Source of the DNA: UMGS1889 sp900556055
Lineage (GTDB): Bacteria > Bacillota > Clostridia > Oscillospirales > Ruminococcaceae
Reading direction: 5' to 3'
NCBI GenBank assembly: GCA_902463265.1
Contig: CABQEV010000016.1
Coordinates: 1-53,973 of the forward strand
Length of the DNA stretch: 53,973 nt
Every line of letters begins with the position of its first letter. Position 1 is the first letter of the stretch. Below, piece by piece: positions 49,353 through 53,973 of this stretch. The notes beneath the pieces were generated by a model. It ran no database searches. It was given only the letters and a program-made list of their open reading frames with translations, and was not told where the DNA came from. The translations under genes were made by a program, and so were the position numbers.

Positions 49353-50315
49353 ATGTCAAAATACATACTGAATACAATGGTTGTTCTGCTGACATTAATG
49401 CTATACAGAAGAAGTGCGGTAAGCTTTATAAAGGGCAAATGGGCGGCGGATAAAAAGGCTGCGGCAGTGTCGGTTTCTGTCGGAACAGTGCTTTTGTGCG
49501 GTGCTGTTATCTATTTTCTGACTTTTTTTGAAGCTTGTTTTGCGGCTGTCGTTGCTTCTGTGGGATTTCTTATGCGCTATACTTTGTTGGAAATATTTAA
49601 GGCGCAGTATGCCAGAAAGCATGGAAAGCTTCATGTAGTAAAAGCGGTGTGTATAATATGTTTTTCTTTTTGGCTGGGACTTGCATTGTTTTATAAGACG
49701 GATATAGGCGTAAAGACAGGTTTGAAGAATTATTTATATCATAAGTACCATGAAGAGTTCAAATGTATAGGTGAAAGCCCTGACGGGGCGCAATTCGGTT
49801 TTTACCCTATAAACGGAAACGATGATACAGATAATTTTAATGTTGTAAGAAAAAGATGGCTTTCAATAGGAAGCAGACTTTTTGCAAGCGATAATTATTA
49901 TGGGATAATTATCAGAGATGAATATAGGGATTTTTGTAAAAAGCTCATAAATAAGTATTGTGATGATGCATATGTACCGTCTGTTAGGTTTAAGTGGAGC
50001 GGATTTTCAAATACGCAATATATGAGCGATAAATTTGATAAGCATACATCACTGGATGAATTTTTGAATTATCAGAAGAAAATGGGGAAAGGCTGCAATG
50101 TTGCTGAATTAACTGTAAAGTTTCCGGCAAGTTATTTTGGAAGCGATTCAACTCAAAAAATTATATATGAATTTACAAACGAACTTGCAGATATCACGCA
50201 TTGTGTTATAATTGATTTTGTATATGAAAAAAATGATGACAATAAAGGATATACATATGCTACAATAAATGCTTATGGTGAAACAAAAATATATAATAAT
50301 GAGGAGAAAGGATAA
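49353..50315 (+). CDS. Membrane protein of unknown function (320 aa)
   Basis: Start at ATG 49353, seven bases after AAAGGAC; the longer frame begins in the end of the lipoprotein gene. Helices at residues about 5-17, 31-62 and 88-110 anchor it. The C-terminal 200 residues are probably outside, with many aromatic residues and a WYYG/F-type composition. AT-rich codon use matches the lipoprotein gene, and the two may be one operon. Confidence 0.7.
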   Translation: MSKYILNTMVVLLTLMLYRRSAVSFIKGKWAADKKAAAVSVSVGTVLLCGAVIYFLTFFEACFAAVVASVGFLMRYTLLEIFKAQYARKHGKLHVVKAVCIICFSFWLGLALFYKTDIGVKTGLKNYLYHKYHEEFKCIGESPDGAQFGFYPINGNDDTDNFNVVRKRWLSIGSRLFASDNYYGIIIRDEYRDFCKKLINKYCDDAYVPSVRFKWSGFSNTQYMSDKFDKHTSLDEFLNYQKKMGKGCNVAELTVKFPASYFGSDSTQKIIYEFTNELADITHCVIIDFVYEKNDDNKGYTYATINAYGETKIYNNEEKG

Positions 50316-50444
50316 TTGGAATGTCTATTACAAACGAACAGCTGATATCAGTGCATTGAAAAATATTAACAAGACAATCCATGGCAATATTCTTCGGTAA
50401 AATATTAATTTTTTTGAAACAACCATATATTTGTTAAAACGCTC

Positions 50445-50473
50445 TTGACAAAAGCATAAAAGAATTTTATAAT
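50445..50473 (+). promoter_or_regulatory. Strong promoter of a truncated gene
   Basis: TTGACA (50445-50450), 17 bases, TATAAT (50468-50473) is fully consensus. The gene it served is now cut short at 50515-50580. Confidence 0.8.
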
Positions 50474-50514
50474 AATATATAACAGTGAGAAATATTGTCT
50501 TTGTAGGAAAGAAA

Positions 50515-50580
50515 ATGTCGAAAGTTAAGAAAAGGGCGGTATCAATAGCGGCAGCCGAACAGCATTTTATCCCGCACTGA
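50515..50580 (+). pseudogene. 5' remnant of a gene, probably exported
   Basis: ATG 50515 follows AGGAAAGAAA. Only 21 codons remain (MSKVKKRAVSIAAAEQHFIP), with the K-rich start of a signal peptide. The frame then ends where transposase-like sequence begins, so an insertion element appears to have cut the gene. Confidence 0.5.
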
Positions 50581-50918
50581 CAGTATTTGAGGATAAGGCA
50601 ACTGCGGTATTTTACTTGGTTAAAACATGGTGTCTATGGAGAAACCTGCCAAAAGATTTTCCTAAGCGGAAGACCGTATATAGCTTCTACAGAAGAGCAT
50701 GTCTGAATGGAATATGGGATAAAATACGAAAAACATTGGTCAAAAAAGTTCGTTTGGCAAAATGCAGAAAAGAAACTCCAAGCTATGCTTTGATTGATCC
50801 ACAAAGTGCTAAAACGGTATCATCAAATGAAAAACGGGGGTATGACGGTGGTTTTATCTGCCCGGCATTTGCTCACATGAGAATTTCAGAGGTGATCAAG
50901 CATGAAAAAGAACTATAA
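50565..50918 (+). pseudogene. IS5-family-like transposase remnant
   Basis: The frame reads FYPALTVFEDKATAVFYLVK, then WRNLPKDFPKRKTVYSFYRR and later PSYALIDPQSAKTVSSNEKR GYDGG, the N-terminal part of IS5-type transposases. The DDE catalytic domain after the RGYDGG motif is missing, and no start codon is intact at the 5' end. It is a decayed insertion element. No clear terminal repeats are visible. Confidence 0.8.
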
Positions 50919-51768
50919 ATGCAGGGTGACAATAATTATGGCGATTCTATCACTCCTTTTCGGATTCGGCGAAAATGAAAAATACAATGCCGATGACATC
51001 ATCGGTGCCAGCACCTCGTATTACGGCACGGAATGCGACCCGGTGTATGCATTCTCCCTGCAAAAGCAGGACGAAAACTGGCTTTTTTCCGCAAGCTGCT
51101 ATGTGCAGAGGGAAGATCGGTATACATCTTTCGATTCATTTCCCGTTCCGGCTGAAGACGCTGAGGGATTCCTTGAGATCATCAGAGAGGAAGACGAGAT
51201 CAGTCGGCTGAGCAAATACCGCACGCTGAATATTCTCCATGCAGCCGACGCACCGACGCACAGCTCCGGAATGACTTTTCCCGATGGAAACAGCATAGAA
51301 AAGGAAACTGCTTTCTGCGACAAGGCACTCAGATATCTCTATTCACTTGCAGAAAAGCACTATGAGACGGCAGAAAACGTTAAAATAACGTCTGTTTTTG
51401 CGAGCTGCAGCAGCATGGATTATTCCTCTTCCTACTCATATACGCTTGAAAATGATGAAAACATCTGGTATTTTTCGTTCGATGCGGTTATCGACAGCAG
51501 CGGCACACATACGCAAGCCGAAAGGCAAAAGATAAATGAAAACGATGCGGAGGAAATACTCCGGATCATAAAAAACCGGCAGCTCGTAACAATGGTCAGA
51601 CAGTATGAGGAGCCGGACGACGACGGCTTGATCGTTATGGATGAAACCACATACAGACTCTCGTTCGACTTTACGGACGGCACATCAAAATCTGCACCGA
51701 TAAAAGCAGGAGAAGAACTCATCAGCGCCTTCCATGCACTTGCAGAAGTAAATTTTCATCAAAGCTGA
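50902..51768 (+). CDS. Exported protein of unknown function (288 aa)
   Basis: Starts MKKNYKCRVTIIMAILSLLF, a signal-like hydrophobic segment (residues 8-22). The remainder is rich in acidic and aromatic residues, with two similar beta-rich halves (YAFSLQKQDENWLFSASCYV and YTLENDENIWYFSFDAVIDS), suggesting a duplicated domain. It begins inside the end of the transposase remnant. Function unknown. Confidence 0.7.
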   Translation: MKKNYKCRVTIIMAILSLLFGFGENEKYNADDIIGASTSYYGTECDPVYAFSLQKQDENWLFSASCYVQREDRYTSFDSFPVPAEDAEGFLEIIREEDEISRLSKYRTLNILHAADAPTHSSGMTFPDGNSIEKETAFCDKALRYLYSLAEKHYETAENVKITSVFASCSSMDYSSSYSYTLENDENIWYFSFDAVIDSSGTHTQAERQKINENDAEEILRIIKNRQLVTMVRQYEEPDDDGLIVMDETTYRLSFDFTDGTSKSAPIKAGEELISAFHALAEVNFHQS

Positions 51769-52000
51769 TATACAGAAAAGACCCCATGGAATTCTCTGAA
51801 TCCAAGCACAGCATAACACAAACAGGCGCATGAACGCTCGTTTGAACAGGTCAGCTGTATTTCAGCCAGCAGCTGCCTGAACGTTTCTCCGCATATCCCA
51901 TAACATTTGCCATTTTCCGACAAAACGAATCCTCTCTGAGAATCACCCCGAAACGGGGAGAAAGGAAAGCTTTCGCTCGTCGAAAGCTATGGTAAGGATC
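51769..52000. other. Intergenic stretch with two hairpins
   Basis: No gene is supported. CCCCG-AAA-CGGGG lies near 51946-51958. AGCTTTCG-CTCGT-CGAAAGCT (51968-51988) directly abuts an ATG at 51989 and could hide a start region. No clear promoter is seen. Confidence 0.5.
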
Positions 52001-53275
52001 ATGAACAAAATTACTTCTCTCATTTCAGCAATATTCATCTTTATTTCATGCATAGCCGGATCAAGAACCGAAAACACTGAATTTGACGACCTGGAAGATC
52101 TCGCAATATCTGCCGCTCTGTCCTACCGTACGCTGGCATGGAACGGCAGCATTGACACGGACACACCGGAGTTCGCATGGAATACGGCGGGCTGGTATGC
52201 GGCATACAAGGCGAATCTCGAATTATCAGACGATGCCGTGCTGTCCGGGGATCAGCTGAAGGAAATTCAGAGCATCATACTGAGCGGAAAGACTGCCGCA
52301 GCTCCTCCGGATACAGTCAACACGAAATGCATGGTCAACGACGGCAAAATCTTCTGGGAATTTCCCGAAATCAACGAATATTTTCGTTCGTATCTCGGAG
52401 TTTCCTCTGAGGTGAACTGCAAGAAAAACGGAGACAGCACGTTTGTAGTCACGATACGCGATCACCTGCGCTTCAATGCGGTTGAGGAGACCGTATTCAA
52501 CATTGGATTCAATAAGGAAAATGGTGGCTATTCACTCTCTGAGTTCAGCCGCAACGAATTCTACGGCCTTGATTTTACGCCGGAACTTCTCCATGACGCA
52601 AATCTTCTTTCAAATCTGCTCCCGATATACGAGAATATTACCATTACCGAGGATTATTCAAACGGATTCGGGGTGATCTCCCATTCAGTCAAAACTGACA
52701 ACGGATATGCTTTCTGGCTCAATGGAGGGTCAGTTGGATACTATGATGAGTACAGCTTCTGCACCGAAGATAACGGCAAGGTCAGCGTTATGCCTGCCGG
52801 TACCTCGCCCGAATGGCTCGATGATTATGTCGCCAACATGATGCTTCCGGATAATGGGGAGGAATTTATCCTCCTCACCTGCACTCAGGAAGAAGAAATA
52901 TTCTTCATAGATCATGGTTCTTCAAGCACCGTATATACTGTTGACCGCGGAACCCTCGCACTGAAGAAAGTCGAGTCGTTCGATGAAAATGACGTGTCGT
53001 ACTACATGGCGAAGTTTGACTATGGCAAGAAAATTACTGAGCCGGATACGATCGCAGTGTGGAAAAAGCCGCTGCGCACCGTGACGCTCAACCTGCTTTA
53101 CTCTGATGGCAGAACGGTAAGACAGTCTTTCACGGTTCCCTCGGACTGGGAGTTTGATGCGGCTGAGTACTGCCGGTGGGGCACGGTGTACATGGATAAA
53201 GGCTGCACTAAACCGTATAAATATCCGGGAAAAGGGATAAACTACACGCTTTATGTCTGCGAAGATGCAGGCTGA
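52001..53275 (+). CDS. Exported protein, possible lipoprotein, unknown function (424 aa)
   Basis: ATG 52001 follows TAAGGATC; ATG 51989 is an alternative start. The N-terminus (MNKITSLISAIFIFISCIAG) is a signal peptide with a cysteine at a lipobox-like place. The body is rich in acidic and aromatic residues. The last 70 residues (LRTVTLNLLYSDGRTVRQSF, ending YTLYVCEDAG) form a separate beta domain. Composition resembles the protein at 50902-51768. Confidence 0.7.
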   Translation: MNKITSLISAIFIFISCIAGSRTENTEFDDLEDLAISAALSYRTLAWNGSIDTDTPEFAWNTAGWYAAYKANLELSDDAVLSGDQLKEIQSIILSGKTAAAPPDTVNTKCMVNDGKIFWEFPEINEYFRSYLGVSSEVNCKKNGDSTFVVTIRDHLRFNAVEETVFNIGFNKENGGYSLSEFSRNEFYGLDFTPELLHDANLLSNLLPIYENITITEDYSNGFGVISHSVKTDNGYAFWLNGGSVGYYDEYSFCTEDNGKVSVMPAGTSPEWLDDYVANMMLPDNGEEFILLTCTQEEEIFFIDHGSSSTVYTVDRGTLALKKVESFDENDVSYYMAKFDYGKKITEPDTIAVWKKPLRTVTLNLLYSDGRTVRQSFTVPSDWEFDAAEYCRWGTVYMDKGCTKPYKYPGKGINYTLYVCEDAG

Positions 53276-53297
53276 AGTTATAAGGGAGCCTCGTTTA

Positions 53298-53401
53298 TAA
53301 TAAAAACCATTAGAATTATGGAGAAGAAATCGCCGCAAAAGCTTTGATATATGCGGTTTTGCGGCGGGAGATTCCCATAATTCAATGGGTTTTTAGTATT
53401 A
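53298..53401. repeat. Long imperfect inverted repeat
   Basis: The left arm (53298-53321) and right arm (53375-53401) pair over about 24 bases with small gaps. An inner stem pairs CGCCGCAAAA (53331-53340) with TTTTGCGGCG (53357-53366). The whole could fold as one hairpin of about 100 bases. It may be a small MITE-like element or a structured transcript end. Confidence 0.7.
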
Positions 53402-53491
53402 AACCTCCCTCACGGCAAAGTCCCAACGAAAATTTGCCCGTGTTCCGGTTTAAACGAGAACCCCATAATTCATTCTGAAAGAAGCTTAACA

Positions 53492-53620
53492 ATGGGAATC
53501 TTCGACAAACTGAAAAGCACGGACAATCACGATCAACACAGCCGCAAAATTGACAGCTTTCGGAATGTACGGAAAACACATCTTTGATGGCACAGTAAGA
53601 TTCACAAAGCAGGCATAATA
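53492..53620 (+). pseudogene. Remnant of a small gene with apparent frameshift
   Basis: ATG 53492 opens MGIFDKLKSTDNHDQHSRKI and stops after 31 codons. In the next frame the sequence continues INTAAKLTAFGMYGKHIFDG TVRFTKQA to 53620. Together they look like one small decayed gene. The family is not recognised. Confidence 0.35.
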
Positions 53621-53621
53621 C

Positions 53622-53656
53622 AAAAGAGAGTTGACATTGTAAGTCAGCTCTCTTTT
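53622..53656. terminator. Bidirectional terminator
   Basis: AAAAGAGAGTTGAC and GTCAGCTCTCTTTT form a strong stem with A and T runs on both sides. It can end transcripts from either side, including the thioredoxin-like gene on the minus strand. Confidence 0.85.
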
Positions 53657-53758
53657 CTGTGCATAGGAAATATAAGTCGGCGCTTGGCAAGCGTTATTTA
53701 TCTGATTTTGCATGTATCATGCTTGAATAACATCGTTTTCCAAACCTGAATTATCGTG

Positions 53759-53973
53759 TCAATTGTCCGAATTTGCTTTACTTATGGTGTCAAGAAGAGT
53801 GTTGAGGTTTTCCTCGCTGTCTATGCCGCCGAGGAGCGGCTCGCCGACTATGTTCCCGTTTTTATCGATCACATATGTGGTCGGAAACGCCATTATTCCG
53901 AGTGAGAACTTGCCTGCATCGCTTGCGGAATCAAAATAGATATTGCGGTATGAAGCACCCTTTGTTTCAAGTA
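53759..53973 (-). CDS. Thioredoxin-like (TlpA/ResA type) protein, C-terminal part
   Basis: A minus-strand frame enters at the right edge and ends at 53759, giving 71 codons. It reads LETKGASYRNIYFDSASDAG, then IMAFPTTYVIDKNGNIVGEP, with the cis-proline motif FPTTYVID of TlpA/ResA/AhpC-type thioredoxin folds. The CxxC active site would lie outside the window. It probably works in extracytoplasmic thiol exchange. Confidence 0.85.
   Translation of the reverse strand, partial: LETKGASYRNIYFDSASDAGKFSLGIMAFPTTYVIDKNGNIVGEPLLGGIDSEENLNTLLDTISKANSDN

Overview
The window holds most of a large temperate siphophage genome of the Listeria A118 / Gp15 type. It is integrated in the chromosome of a low-GC, spore-gene-carrying Clostridia, most like Ruminococcus/Oscillospiraceae. 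The host inference rests on Firmicutes ribosome-binding sites, cotJA-cotJB spore-coat genes, a V-type ATPase operon and an ACT/DUF711 pair. I could not run any database search, so family names come from recognising motifs and gene order.

Positions 1-33,400 (prophage). The left end of the prophage lies beyond base 1; the right end is at about 33,383-33,410. Read leftward on the minus strand, the order is: early regulators and small genes (29,240-25,690); replication genes (DUF2815 DNA-binding protein, DUF2800 nuclease, family A DNA polymerase, VapE-type primase-helicase, VRR-NUC nuclease, SNF2 helicase; 24,880-16,700); an ArpU-like late regulator; terminases; portal; minor head protein with a C-terminal toxin domain; scaffold; capsid; head-tail connectors; tail tube; tail chaperones; tape measure; baseplate. 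Lysogeny functions are a plus-strand repressor at 28,824 facing a cro-like gene across an operator region, and a large serine integrase at 31,916 beside the right boundary. Cargo includes a YafQ-type toxin-antitoxin pair inside the late cluster, a HicAB pair beside the integrase, a toxin/putative-immunity pair in the head module, and a plus-strand DUF4236 protein followed by a small membrane protein.

The right junction is the most striking feature. Just past the integrase, on the opposite strand, cotJA and cotJB are followed by a Shine-Dalgarno site and a 14-codon reading frame (MWSYEKKLSYQSYT) that begins like CotJC and then runs into prophage sequence. The prophage therefore appears to have split cotJC near its 5' end. 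Precise excision would restore the gene, as for the skin element in sigK.

Positions 33,430-53,973 (chromosome). After cotJBA come a methyl-accepting chemotaxis protein, an ACT-domain protein with a DUF711 protein, and a nine-gene V-type ATPase operon in the order G/H-C-I-K-F-E-A-B-D. Beyond a terminator lie a helical-bundle protein, a membrane protein, a lipoprotein and a membrane protein in an AT-rich stretch, a truncated gene start with a strong promoter, an IS5-like transposase remnant, two exported proteins of unknown function, a long imperfect inverted repeat, and the C-terminal end of a thioredoxin-like (TlpA/ResA type) protein running off the right edge.
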